This document shows positions 25,717 to 33,442 of a DNA stretch of 42,630 bases, piece by piece (the first letter of the stretch is position 1; each line of letters starts with the position of its first letter). This stretch comes from Pseudomonadota bacterium (GTDB taxonomy: Bacteria; Pseudomonadota; Alphaproteobacteria; Rhodospirillales; Magnetospirillaceae), in contig JAJZVW010000025.1 in the NCBI GenBank assembly GCA_021847015.1, positions 1 through 42,630 of the forward strand. Reading direction: 5' to 3'. Below the pieces are notes generated by a model that had not been told where the DNA came from, made no database searches, and was given only the letters and a program-made list of their open reading frames with translations. The position numbers were made by a program, and so were the translations under genes.

Positions 25717-25983
25717 ATGCGCGTCGATGCCGGAACCGCCGCCAGGCGCTGGGAATATGCGGACGGGTCCCTGGCCCTGTGCCCGCGCTGCAATACGCCC
25801 ATGTTCGCCAAGCCGGTCGAGGCCCCGCCCTTCGCCGGAGCACCCGAGGGGGAATGGTTCCTGCTGTACTGCCCCGGCGACGGCTGCGCCTGGGAGGAAT
25901 ACGTGCGGCGCGGCTCCATGGAGCGCTGGACCCGGGACGGCCGGCTGCTGTCCGCTACGCGAACCGCCCCAAGAGGGCGTTGA
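25717..25983 (+). CDS. Small Cys-rich (zinc-ribbon-like) protein of unknown function
   Basis: An 88-residue protein, not recognised as a named family. Two Cys pairs, LCPRCNTPMF (about residues 21–30) and YCPGDGCAWEEY (about 51–62), have the spacing of a small metal-binding ribbon. The rest is hydrophilic and there is no signal peptide. The ATG at 25717 is preceded by GGGGGGAGAG, a good ribosome site. The 3' end overlaps the convergent NDUFAF6-like gene by 29 bp. The Cys pattern makes it a real gene rather than chance, but the role is unknown. Confidence 0.6.
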   Translation: MRVDAGTAARRWEYADGSLALCPRCNTPMFAKPVEAPPFAGAPEGEWFLLYCPGDGCAWEEYVRRGSMERWTRDGRLLSATRTAPRGR

Positions 25984-26785
25984 CCGCCAGACGCAGCGGC
26001 ATCGGGCGGTAGCGCCCCAGATGGGGCGCGGACACGTCCCAGCCCGCCCGTTCCAGCCGCCGCAGATGGGCTGCGGCATAGGTGGCGGGCAACAGCGCCG
26101 GCACGGCATTGCGCGCCACCGGGCGGCGCCCGGCTTCGTCCAGCAACCGCCGCGCGCGGTCCGCCGCGATCCGCACCTGGCCGGTCCCGCTCAGGGCGGG
26201 AGGCGGCACGGCCAGCCGGCCGATTGACAGATGGTGGGGCAGCGCCCGCGCCAAACCGACCAGGGCGCAGGCGATCCCCACCCGCCGGCCCGCCTCCAGG
26301 CTCGACTCGTCGGTGGCGCCCAGCGCCGCCAGCGCCGCTTCGGTCAGGGTGGCGGCGGTCGCCTCCGCATAGGCCTCGAGATCGTCGAGATCGGCGAACG
26401 TCTCGCCGGACAGGTCGCGCTCACGCCCGTCAAGGAGCCGAAGCAAGGGATGGGCCGGCACGGCGCCCGAGCGGACCAGCGCCGCCAGCGGGCCGGCGAC
26501 GGGATGGGCCGAGACCTCCTCTTCGGGCCGTTCGGCGGCCAGCACGTCCCGCCACCATTGCAGCCGCAGCGCCCCGGCCAAAGGCTCGCGCACCCGTTCC
26601 CGTACCGAGGCCACCGCCACATTGAAGGCGTAGAGCACCATCAGCGCCTCGCGGCGCTCGGGCGGGGCGAACAGGGCCGTCGCGAAGCGCTCGCGGTCGA
26701 ACCGGCGCACCCGCTCGGCGGCGTGGGACAGGCCATGGGCGGGGGGCGGGCTTGCACCCTGGCGAGGGACGGTCAAACGTGGCAT
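25955..26785 (-). CDS. Squalene/phytoene synthase-fold protein, NDUFAF6-like
   Basis: The 276-residue protein has the all-helical fold of squalene/phytoene synthases but lacks both Asp-rich motifs needed to bind prenyl diphosphates. The first site reads VASVRERVREPL and the second VGLARALPHHLSIGRLAVPP. Both substitutions match the mitochondrial complex I assembly factor NDUFAF6 and its alphaproteobacterial relatives. The call is therefore a non-prenyl-transferring homologue, perhaps for NADH dehydrogenase assembly. It is divergent from hpnE, a true squalene-pathway gene, which could mislead annotation. The Mth938/NDUFAF3-like gene is 3 kb away. Confidence 0.78.
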   Translation of the reverse strand: MPRLTVPRQGASPPPAHGLSHAAERVRRFDRERFATALFAPPERREALMVLYAFNVAVASVRERVREPLAGALRLQWWRDVLAAERPEEEVSAHPVAGPLAALVRSGAVPAHPLLRLLDGRERDLSGETFADLDDLEAYAEATAATLTEAALAALGATDESSLEAGRRVGIACALVGLARALPHHLSIGRLAVPPPALSGTGQVRIAADRARRLLDEAGRRPVARNAVPALLPATYAAAHLRRLERAGWDVSAPHLGRYRPMPLRLAVNALLGRFA

Positions 26786-26885
26786 ACATCAGCATATAAA
26801 CCACCCGCCCCGACCTTGCATCTCCCGGAGCCACCTTGCCGCCCGCCGTCTTCCCGCCGCCGGCCTCCACATCGCAGCCCCGGGC

Positions 26886-28097
26886 ATGAGCGGAACCCTC
26901 CACGTCGTCGGCGCCGGGCTTGCCGGCCTGGCCTGCGCGGTCGCCGCCGCCCGCGCGGGGGCGCGGGTGGTTCTCCATGAATCGGCGGGCCACGCGGGCG
27001 GGCGCTGCCGCTCCTTCCGCGACGCCACCATCGACCGCGTCATCGACAACGGCACCCACCTGCTGCTGGGGGTCAACCGGACGGCGTTGGCCTTCGCCAA
27101 TTGCATCGGCGGCGACGAGGCGATGGGCCGCGCCGACGCGCTGTTCCCGTTTCTCGACGTCGCCACCGGCGAGCGCTGGTCCCTGTCGCCGGCCAGCCTC
27201 GCCGCCCGACCCCTGGAATTGATGCAGGCCTGCGGCCTGCCGTGGACGGCGCGGTCCGAAACCGTGGCCATGCGCCTGCGCCCGACCAAGTCCTATCGCC
27301 GCATCTGGGAGCCGCTGTGCGTGGCCGCGCTCAACACTTCGGCGGACGACGCCTCGGCGCGCTTGTTCGCCGGCCTGCTGCGGATGGCCGTGCTGGGCGG
27401 CACCAAGGCCCTGGTGCCGTGGACCTTCGACGCAGGCCTATCGGCGGCCCTGGTGGCGCCGGCCGTGGCCACGCTCGCCACCTTCGGCGCCGAACTGCGC
27501 TTCCGCCACCGCCTGCTGGGGGTGGGCCCCCGAATCCTGGAGTTCGACGACGGCCCGCTGCCGCTCGGGCCCGCCGACCGCGCCGTGCTGGCGCTGCCGC
27601 CCTGGATTCTTCGCCCGATGATGGACGGCATCCCCAATCTGTCCTCCCGCGCCATCGTCAACGCGCATTTCCGCCTGGAGGGCCCCGCCGCCCTGCCGGG
27701 GGGCCAGCCGTTCCTGGGCGTCGCTGGCGGCCTGTCGCAGTGGCTGGCGCTCAGGGGCGACGTGCTGTCGGTGACGGTTTCCGCCGCCGACCGCCTGGCC
27801 GAGGAGCCCGCCGCCGCCATCGCCGATGCCCTGTGGCGCGAGGTGGCTCCGGTCATCGGCCAGGACGGCTGCCCGCAACCGGCCACCCGCATCATGAAGG
27901 AACGCCGCGCCACCATCGCCCACACCCCCGACGAGGTGCGGCGCAGGCCCGGCGCTCACACCTCCTTTCCCAATCTATATCTGGCGGGCGATTGGCTGGC
28001 CGGCCCGTGGCCCTGTACCATCGAGGCCGCCGTGGCGTCCGGCCTGCGGGCCGCGCGCCTGGCGCTCGGCCGGCCACAGCTAGCCTTTGCGTCCTGA
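26886..28097 (+). CDS. hpnE: Hydroxysqualene dehydroxylase-like FAD oxidoreductase
   Basis: HpnE reduces hydroxysqualene to squalene in the bacterial HpnC–HpnD–HpnE route to hopanoids. The 403-residue protein starts with the FAD-binding dinucleotide fold (LHVVGAGLAGLACAVAAARAG, then GGRCRSF). It has DNGTHLLLGVN, close to the family form DNGxHLLLG, and ends with the FAD-closing block LYLAGDWLAGPWPCTIEAAVASG. HpnC and HpnD are not in the window, so the pathway must be completed elsewhere. It is divergent from the NDUFAF6-like gene (100-bp gap). A generic amine-oxidase-like role is the alternative. Confidence 0.85.
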   Translation: MSGTLHVVGAGLAGLACAVAAARAGARVVLHESAGHAGGRCRSFRDATIDRVIDNGTHLLLGVNRTALAFANCIGGDEAMGRADALFPFLDVATGERWSLSPASLAARPLELMQACGLPWTARSETVAMRLRPTKSYRRIWEPLCVAALNTSADDASARLFAGLLRMAVLGGTKALVPWTFDAGLSAALVAPAVATLATFGAELRFRHRLLGVGPRILEFDDGPLPLGPADRAVLALPPWILRPMMDGIPNLSSRAIVNAHFRLEGPAALPGGQPFLGVAGGLSQWLALRGDVLSVTVSAADRLAEEPAAAIADALWREVAPVIGQDGCPQPATRIMKERRATIAHTPDEVRRRPGAHTSFPNLYLAGDWLAGPWPCTIEAAVASGLRAARLALGRPQLAFAS

Positions 28098-28136
28098 AAT
28101 TTTCCCCCCTTCACAACGGGTGGCAATCCCATTATC

Positions 28137-28164
28137 TTGATCCAAGGTTTAGACTGTTTCTAAT
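28137..28164 (+). promoter_or_regulatory. sodB promoter with overlapping ICE-like iron operator
   Basis: TTGATC (28137–28142) and TCTAAT (28159–28164) are separated by 16 bp and form a good sigma-70 promoter 31 bp before the sodB start. TTTAGAC-TGT-TTCTAAT (28148–28164) matches the ICE box bound by the iron regulator Irr, recalled as TTTAGAA-N3-TTCTAAA, at 12 of 14 positions. It covers the spacer and -10. Regulation by Irr or a related Fur-family protein is inferred. Confidence 0.5.
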
Positions 28165-28194
28165 TTTCTTTCATTTCGAACAAGAGAGGCAGAC

Positions 28195-28791
28195 ATGGCT
28201 TTCGAGCTTCCTCCCCTTCCCTACGCCAAAGACGCCCTGGAGCCCCACATTTCCGCCCGCACCCTGGAATTCCACCACGGCAAGCACCACGCCGCCTATG
28301 TGACCAACCTCAACAACCTGACCAAGGACACCCCGCTGGCGTCCAAGTCCCTGGAAGAGGTGATCCTGGCGGCGGCGGCCGACCTTCCGGCCAAGCAGGG
28401 CATCTTCAACAATGCCGCCCAGGTGTGGAACCACACCTTCTTCTGGAACTGCATGACCAAGGGCGGCGGCGGCAAGCCGTCGGGCAAGCTGCTGGCGCGG
28501 ATCGAATCCGACCTCGGCGGTTTCGACAAGTTCAAGGAGGACTTCAAGAACGCCGCCGTCACCCAATTCGGTTCGGGCTGGGCGTGGCTGGTCGAGGCGA
28601 ACGGCAAGCTGGAAATCACCAAGACCGGCAACGCCGACCTGCCGCTGGCCCACGGCAAGAAGGCGCTGCTCACCGTCGATGTGTGGGAACACGCCTATTA
28701 TCTCGACTACCAGAACCGCCGTCCGGACTTCGTCCAGGCGTTCCTCGACCATCTCGTGAACTGGGACTTCGTCGCCAAGACCCTGGCCTGA
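28195..28791 (+). CDS. sodB: Superoxide dismutase, Fe type
   Basis: SodB converts superoxide to hydrogen peroxide and oxygen in the cytoplasm. The 198-residue protein has the metal ligands of the Fe/Mn family: His in EFHHGKHHAAYV, His in QVWNHTFFWNCM, and Asp and His in TVDVWEHAYYLDYQNRRP. The Gly-rich GGGGKPSG and the AAVTQFGSGWAWL block favour the iron form. The length is typical. GAGAGG ahead of the ATG gives a ribosome site. It has its own promoter with a possible iron operator. hpnE lies upstream on the same strand, but the 97-bp gap with a promoter suggests separate transcription. Confidence 0.96.
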   Translation: MAFELPPLPYAKDALEPHISARTLEFHHGKHHAAYVTNLNNLTKDTPLASKSLEEVILAAAADLPAKQGIFNNAAQVWNHTFFWNCMTKGGGGKPSGKLLARIESDLGGFDKFKEDFKNAAVTQFGSGWAWLVEANGKLEITKTGNADLPLAHGKKALLTVDVWEHAYYLDYQNRRPDFVQAFLDHLVNWDFVAKTLA

Positions 28792-28810
28792 CCGTTCCAT
28801 CAGGCCGCGA

Positions 28811-28986
28811 AATCCTCCCCCCGGCGGCAGTGGTTTTCATTACGCGGCATCAGAAACGATGTCATCCCGAGGGAGCGGAGCGCCGGGCGCGCAGGCGCCC
28901 GATCCGACACGTTGGGCGGCATAGCCGCCGAGGGATGACAGCGAAAAACGCATGATGAGAACTGCTGCCCCGCCGGGGGGAGGGTT
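28811..28986. mobile_element. Decayed MITE-like element between sodB and pal
   Basis: The left arm CAGTGGTTTTCATTACG (28828–28844) faces the right arm CATGATGAGAACTGCTG (28951–28967); 12 of 17 positions pair. The flanks CCCCGGCGG (28819–28827) and CCCCGCCGG (28968–28976) are direct repeats with one mismatch. The core runs from GTCATCCCGAGGG to GAGGGATGACAGC. An older copy of the element type at 39997–40141. Confidence 0.6.
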
Positions 28987-29086
28987 TTCTTTGCCGTGCC
29001 CCGCGGCTACCATGATCCCAACGCAATCGCGCCACAATCCCCCGCGATCTTAATGGCGGGCAAAAAGAAACTGAGGCCTATCCATC

Positions 29087-29620
29087 ATGCGCAAGGTTCT
29101 TCCCGTATCCATGGCCGCCGCTCTTCTGCTCGCCGCCTGCGCCGATTCAGCGCAGAACACCGGCACGGTGTCGGGTGCCGGCGGCACCATGGGCCGGCAT
29201 CCGGCCGTCAGCGGCGGCGCGGCGCCGGGCGGCGCCTACGCGGGCGGCCGGGCGGTCCCGCTCGCCGCGGCGCAGAACCAGCTCGTGGGTATCGGCGACC
29301 GGGTCTACTTCGACACCGATTCCTATACCGTGAACCCCCAGGGCCGCGCCACGCTCGACAAGCAGATCCTGTGGCTCAAGCAGAACCCGTCGCTCAAGCT
29401 GCTGATCGAAGGCCATGCCGACGAACGCGGCACCCGCGAGTACAATCTCGCGCTGGGCGACCGCCGCGCCACCTCGGTCCGCAACTACCTGATCGACAAC
29501 GGCATCGCCCCCACCCGCCTGCGCACCATCAGCTACGGCAAGGAAAAGCCGGTAGCGGTGGGCAGCGACGAAGCCGCCTGGGCGCAGAACCGCCGCGCCG
29601 TCAGCGTCGCCGAGCAGTAA
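29087..29620 (+). CDS. pal: Peptidoglycan-associated lipoprotein Pal
   Basis: Pal is an outer-membrane lipoprotein that holds the envelope together by binding peptidoglycan and TolB. The 177-residue protein has a lipoprotein signal (LLLAAC, Cys about residue 18), a flexible Gly/Ala-rich linker and a C-terminal OmpA-like domain. The peptidoglycan-binding block is LIEGHADERGTREYNLALGDRRA, shown here as GHADERGTREYNLALGDRRA, and VYFDTDSYTV precedes it. In most proteobacteria pal follows tolB; here no other tol gene is nearby within the window. It is flanked by repeat elements on both sides. Confidence 0.94.
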   Translation: MRKVLPVSMAAALLLAACADSAQNTGTVSGAGGTMGRHPAVSGGAAPGGAYAGGRAVPLAAAQNQLVGIGDRVYFDTDSYTVNPQGRATLDKQILWLKQNPSLKLLIEGHADERGTREYNLALGDRRATSVRNYLIDNGIAPTRLRTISYGKEKPVAVGSDEAAWAQNRRAVSVAEQ

Positions 29621-29624
29621 GGAT

Positions 29625-29673
29625 CCGTCGGGGCCGGGGAACCTTTCACGCATCCTGCCCGAAAGGCTCCCCC
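29625..29673. repeat. Partial REP-like element after pal
   Basis: A short degenerate copy (GGGGAACCTTTCACGCATCC, then GCCCGAAAGGCTCCCC) sits between the convergent pal and Mth938-domain genes. Recognised by similarity to the 91-bp units at 21991–22354. Confidence 0.5.
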
Positions 29674-30048
29674 TCACACGGCAATCAGCGCCGCCGCCAC
29701 CAGACGGTCTTCGGTGAGCAGCACGTTATATGTGCGGCAGGCGGCGCCGGTGTCCATCAGTTCGACGACGATCCCCTCGGCCCGCAACGCGGTGCGCAGC
29801 TCGCGGCTGATGGGCGCGATGGTCGGTCCGCATCCCAGCAGCAGGATCCGCGGGCGCGGCGCGGCCGCGATCACCGGGGCGAGGCCGGCTGCGTCGGCAT
29901 CCGCCACCGATGCCGCCCGCCACGGCACGGTCGCGCCGGGGAGGACCAGCACGGACCCTTCCCAGCGCACGCCGGAAATGGTGAAGCCGAGATCGCCGTA
30001 GCCGTGGATGAGCTGCCGGTCCGCCGGCACCAAAGGCGTGATGTCCAT
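29674..30048 (-). CDS. Mth938-domain (NDUFAF3-like) protein
   Basis: The 124-residue protein is an Mth938/DUF498-domain protein, the family of mitochondrial complex I assembly factor NDUFAF3. Typical segments are IHGYGDLGFTISGVRWEGSV near the start, ILLLGCGPTIAPISRELR in the middle and ELMDTGAACRTYNVLLTEDR at the end. In alphaproteobacteria the gene commonly stays beside secF, as here. The ATG at 30048 (MDITPLV) gives the family N-terminus. It is separated from secF by a REP-like copy and an intrinsic terminator, and may have its own promoter just upstream. Confidence 0.87.
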   Translation of the reverse strand: MDITPLVPADRQLIHGYGDLGFTISGVRWEGSVLVLPGATVPWRAASVADADAAGLAPVIAAAPRPRILLLGCGPTIAPISRELRTALRAEGIVVELMDTGAACRTYNVLLTEDRLVAAALIAV

Positions 30049-30054
30049 GGCAGT

Positions 30055-30084
30055 GCTATTGGCGCCGCCCGCCGCCGATGTCAA
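30055..30084 (-). promoter_or_regulatory. Possible promoter of the Mth938-domain gene
   Basis: On the minus strand a perfect TTGACA (30079–30084) is followed after 18 bp by AATAGC (30055–30060), a weak -10. Transcription would start at or next to the ATG at 30048, giving a leaderless message. It fits with the secF terminator upstream, but the -10 is poor. Confidence 0.3.
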
Positions 30085-30121
30085 GGACGGGGAGGCGCGT
30101 CACGGCGCGCCGAACCCAGCG

Positions 30122-30216
30122 ACGGTGTCATCCCGAGCGAAGCGAGGGATCTGTCAGGCACAGACGGCTGCCGCCTGCGGCTGAAAGGTCCCTCGCCTAC
30201 GGCTCGGGATGACAGT
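30122..30216. repeat. REP-like palindrome downstream of secF
   Basis: A full copy of the core, from GGTGTCATCCCGAGCGAAGC to CTACGGCTCGGGATGACAG. No outer arms or direct repeats were recognised. It lies between the secF terminator and the Mth938-domain gene. Confidence 0.8.
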
Positions 30217-30217
30217 G

Positions 30218-30248
30218 AAAAAAAAGCGGCCGGGCAACAGTGCCCGGC
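30218..30248 (-). terminator. Intrinsic terminator of the yajC–secD–secF unit
   Basis: Read on the minus strand, GCCGGGCA–CTGT–TGCCCGGC forms a perfect 8-bp stem with a 4-base loop. It is followed by CGC and a run of eight T. It lies 14 bp after the secF stop codon, the classic form of a Rho-independent terminator. Confidence 0.9.
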
Positions 30249-30261
30249 GCCCCTGGCCCGG

Positions 30262-31206
30262 TCAGGATACCGCCGGCTTGGCTTCGTCCTCCTGGGGCCG
30301 GGGCTTGCCGGACCGCAGGTTGAAGTAGATCAGCACCGGCATGGCCACGTAGACCGACGAATAGGTGCCCACCACCAGGCCCCACAGCATGGCGATGGCG
30401 AAGCCGTGCAGAACCTCGCCGCCGATGGTCACCAGCGAGATCACGGCGATGAACACCGTCGAGACGGTGAGGATGGTCCGCGCGAGCGTCTCGTTGACCG
30501 ACAGGTTGATCAGGTCGGCGATGGGCATCGTCTTGTATTTGCGCAGGTTCTCGCGCACCCGGTCGTACTCGACCACGGTGTCGTTCACCGAATAGCCGGC
30601 GATGGTGAGGATGGCCGCCACGCTGGTGAGGTTGAATTCCATCCCTGTGAGCGAGAACAGACCGAACGTGGTGATGACGTCGTGGAAGGTGGCGATCAGG
30701 GCGCCGACGCCGAACTGCCACTCGAACCGGAACCAGACATAGGCGGCGATGGCCAGCACCGCGAAGACGACGGCCATGGTTCCGTCGCGCTTCAACTCGC
30801 TGCCTACTTTGGGCCCGACGATATCGACGCGCCGGTAGTCGTAACCGGCCCCCAGGGTTTCCTTGACCCGGGTCAGAGCCGCCATCTGCGCCCGCTCGTC
30901 GCCCTCCTGCTTCTGGACGCGGATCATCACGTCGCGGTGGGTCTCGCCGAATTCCTGGAGCGACACCTCGCCCAGGCCCAGCGTGTCGAGCGCCTGGCGC
31001 ATCTTGGCGAGGTCGGCGGGGCCGTTCGTGGATTCGACCTCGATGACGATGCCGCCGGCGAAGTCGATGCCGAAATTGAACCCCTTGACGGCCATGGAGG
31101 CGAACGAGCCCAGGATCAGCACCGCGGTGATGCCGAAGGCGATGAAGCGCAGCCGGATGAAGTCGAAGCTGGGCGTCTTGCCGATGATGCGGGCGTAGAA
31201 GCTCAT
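30262..31206 (-). CDS. secF: Protein translocase subunit SecF
   Basis: SecF works with SecD in the inner membrane, using the proton gradient to complete protein export through SecYEG. The 314-residue protein has the usual plan: a first membrane segment, the FNFGIDFAGGIVIEV motif, a periplasmic domain and five more membrane segments with GYSVNDTVVEYDRVREN. The C-terminus is hydrophilic. It begins 13 bp after secD and ends at a strong terminator. Confidence 0.97.
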   Translation of the reverse strand: MSFYARIIGKTPSFDFIRLRFIAFGITAVLILGSFASMAVKGFNFGIDFAGGIVIEVESTNGPADLAKMRQALDTLGLGEVSLQEFGETHRDVMIRVQKQEGDERAQMAALTRVKETLGAGYDYRRVDIVGPKVGSELKRDGTMAVVFAVLAIAAYVWFRFEWQFGVGALIATFHDVITTFGLFSLTGMEFNLTSVAAILTIAGYSVNDTVVEYDRVRENLRKYKTMPIADLINLSVNETLARTILTVSTVFIAVISLVTIGGEVLHGFAIAMLWGLVVGTYSSVYVAMPVLIYFNLRSGKPRPQEDEAKPAVS

Positions 31207-31219
31207 TCCCGGCTCTCCT

Positions 31220-32791
31220 TCATAGCGGCAGCGCCTTGGGGCGGCGCACCTTGATCCAGGTGGTCACCATCAGGCGGGTGGCCATGATGGCCGTGAACAT
31301 CGAGCTGAGGATGCCCAGCATCAGCGTCACCGCGAAGCCGCGGATGGGGCCGGAGCCGAACTCAAACAGCAGCGCCGCCGCCACCAGGCTGGTCAGGTTG
31401 GCGTCGAAGATGGTGCCGAAGGCGCGTTCGAAGCCGGCCTGGACGGCGCTGATGACCGAGCGGCCGTTGCGCTGTTCCTCGCGCATGCGCTCGTAGATCA
31501 GCACGTTGGCGTCCACCGACGTCCCCATGGTCAGCACGATGCCGGCGATGCCCGGCAGGGTAAGCGTTGCCCCCAGGAGCGACAGCAGCGCCATGAGCAG
31601 CAGCAGGTTGAAGACCAGGGCGATGTCGGCGAACACGCCGAGCCGGCCGTAGATCACCACCATGAACACCACCACCAGCACCAGCCCCAGCGCGCTGGCC
31701 ATGGCCCCGGCGCGGATGGAATCGGCGCCGAGATCGGGACCGACGGTGCGCTGTTCGATCACGTTCAAGGGCGCCGGCAATGCGCCGGCGCGCAGCAGCA
31801 GCGCCAAGTCCTTGGCCTGCTGGAGGGTGAAGCTGCCGGAGATGATGCCCGACCCGCCCAGGATGGGCTCGTTGATGCGCGGGGCCGAGATCACCTTGTC
31901 GTCCAGCACGATGGCCAACTGGCGGCCGACGTTCTCCTTGGTGGTGTCGCCGAAGCGCTTGCCTCCGGCGGCGTTGAACTTGAAGCTGACGACGGCGCGG
32001 TTGTACTGGTCGAAGGTGGCCTGGGCGTCGGTCAGCATGTCGCCGCCCACTTCGACCCGCTTGCGCACCACGTAGCTGGTCGGCCCGCCCCGGCCCTCCT
32101 CCACCGACGGCAGCAGCTCGGACCCGGGCGGCACATGGCCGCGCGCCGCCTCTTCCGGGGTGACGCTGTCATCGACGAGATGGAAGGTCAGCTTGGCGGT
32201 CTTGCCCAGCAGGTCCTTGATGCGTTCGGGGTCCTTGACGCCCGGAAGCTGGACGACGATGCGGTCGGGCCCCTGGCGCTGGATCGACGGTTCGCGGGTG
32301 CCGAGTTCGTCGATGCGCCGGCGCACGATCTCCAGCGACTGGTCCACGGCCTGGTTGATTCGCTTGTTCAGCACCGGCTCGGGGAAGCGCATGGTGATGG
32401 TGCCGTCGTCGGCCGTCTCGGGAACCGCGTCGGCCTCCAGCTTGCGGATCAACTGCCGGGCGCGGTCGCGGTCGGGGGCGTCGAGGATGCGGACCTTGAC
32501 CGCGTCCTTGCCCGAGACGCCGAGATCCGCGTACTTGATGCGCTCCTTGCGCAGCGTCGAGCGGATCGATTCCACCAGCGACGACAATTGCTCGCGGACC
32601 ACGTAGCCGGTGTCAACCTCCAGCAGGAGATAGGAGCCGCCCTGAAGGTCGAGCCCAAGGCTCACGGGCTGAAGCCAGGAGGGCAGCCGGTCCGTCGTTT
32701 CCCGCGGCAGCAGGTTGGGACTCGCCAGGACGATGCTGGCGATGGCCACCGCCAGCACCAGCGCGATCTTCCATTTGGGAAATTGGAACAT
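31220..32791 (-). CDS. secD: Protein translocase subunit SecD
   Basis: SecD is the larger partner of SecF in the proton-driven step of Sec export. The 523-residue protein has an N-terminal membrane segment, then GLDLQGGSYLLLEVD and a large periplasmic region. The C-terminal membrane domain has GTSVDANVLIYERMREE, the conserved family motif. The ATG at 32791 gives the standard start MFQFPKWK. The gap to yajC is 90 bp and to secF 13 bp; all three should be one operon. Confidence 0.97.
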   Translation of the reverse strand: MFQFPKWKIALVLAVAIASIVLASPNLLPRETTDRLPSWLQPVSLGLDLQGGSYLLLEVDTGYVVREQLSSLVESIRSTLRKERIKYADLGVSGKDAVKVRILDAPDRDRARQLIRKLEADAVPETADDGTITMRFPEPVLNKRINQAVDQSLEIVRRRIDELGTREPSIQRQGPDRIVVQLPGVKDPERIKDLLGKTAKLTFHLVDDSVTPEEAARGHVPPGSELLPSVEEGRGGPTSYVVRKRVEVGGDMLTDAQATFDQYNRAVVSFKFNAAGGKRFGDTTKENVGRQLAIVLDDKVISAPRINEPILGGSGIISGSFTLQQAKDLALLLRAGALPAPLNVIEQRTVGPDLGADSIRAGAMASALGLVLVVVFMVVIYGRLGVFADIALVFNLLLLMALLSLLGATLTLPGIAGIVLTMGTSVDANVLIYERMREEQRNGRSVISAVQAGFERAFGTIFDANLTSLVAAALLFEFGSGPIRGFAVTLMLGILSSMFTAIMATRLMVTTWIKVRRPKALPL

Positions 32792-32881
32792 GGCCTGCCC
32801 GTCGTCTGGATTCGGAACAACTCGTCGGTGTCGCGCCGCGAAGCGCCGACGGCCGGGCCGCGGCGCCGGTCGCGTCGGGTC

Positions 32882-33265
32882 CTACTTGTCGGCAGCCTTG
32901 TCGCCTTCGCTCGGAGCCGCCGTCCCCTCCTTGCCCGCAACCGGTTCGGTCTTGGTGAGAATGTCCTGGATGGTGGACCGCACCACGCGCACCCGCACGC
33001 CCTCGGCGATTTCCACCGCCACCTCGGTGTCGCTGACCACCTTGGTCACCGTGCCGATGATGCCGCCCCCGGTCACCACCCGGTCGCCCCGGCGCAGCCC
33101 GGACAGCATCTCCTTGTGCTGCTTCATGCGCTTCGACTGGGGCCGGATGAGAAGGAAGTAGAAGACGACGAAGATGAGAATGATGGGGAGAAAAGCCTCG
33201 ATCCCACCGGCGGGGCCCGCGGCGGGAACCCCGGCGGCCTGGGCGAAGGCGGTCGAAACGAGCAT
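32882..33265 (-). CDS. yajC: Preprotein translocase accessory subunit YajC
   Basis: YajC is a small inner-membrane protein that associates with SecD–SecF. The 127-residue protein has one membrane segment (IEAFLPIILIFVVFYFLLI, about residues 22–40), followed by RPQSKRMKQHKEML and the conserved RRGDRVVTGGGIIGTV. The tail is charged. The ATG at 33265 has GAGGAG nine bases upstream. It opens the yajC–secD–secF operon and is divergent from the DUF815 ATPase gene. Confidence 0.96.
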   Translation of the reverse strand: MLVSTAFAQAAGVPAAGPAGGIEAFLPIILIFVVFYFLLIRPQSKRMKQHKEMLSGLRRGDRVVTGGGIIGTVTKVVSDTEVAVEIAEGVRVRVVRSTIQDILTKTEPVAGKEGTAAPSEGDKAADK

Positions 33266-33305
33266 AGGCAATCTCCTCGCGCGCAATCGTTCGGAAAACG
33301 AGCGG

Positions 33306-33333
33306 AATATAACTGTACCCGCCGCCGATGCAA
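33306..33333 (-). promoter_or_regulatory. Candidate sigma-70 promoter of yajC–secD–secF
   Basis: On the minus strand TTGCAT (33328–33333) is followed after 16 bp by TATATT (33306–33311), a near-consensus -10. It lies 41 bp before the yajC ATG. This is the only good -10 in the spacer. Confidence 0.45.
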
Positions 33334-33442
33334 ACCTTAACTCCCATAACCCGTCGCGACGATGGAGAATCTTGCCCGCCGCCGCCGGGCGGCTTGCCTT
33401 GTACCGCCGCACCGCCCGCTCGCTCCCCTCCCCGCCCGAGCC

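Noticed and set aside
22136-26227. Very long plus-strand open frame of 1363 codons
   Set aside because: It starts in the tandem repeat and runs antisense to putA and the NDUFAF6-like gene. High GC gives long antisense frames; its translation has no recognisable domain.
25955-26785. Active squalene or phytoene synthase making squalene with HpnE next door
   Set aside because: Both Asp-rich motifs needed for catalysis are missing, and the replaced segments match the NDUFAF6 type instead.
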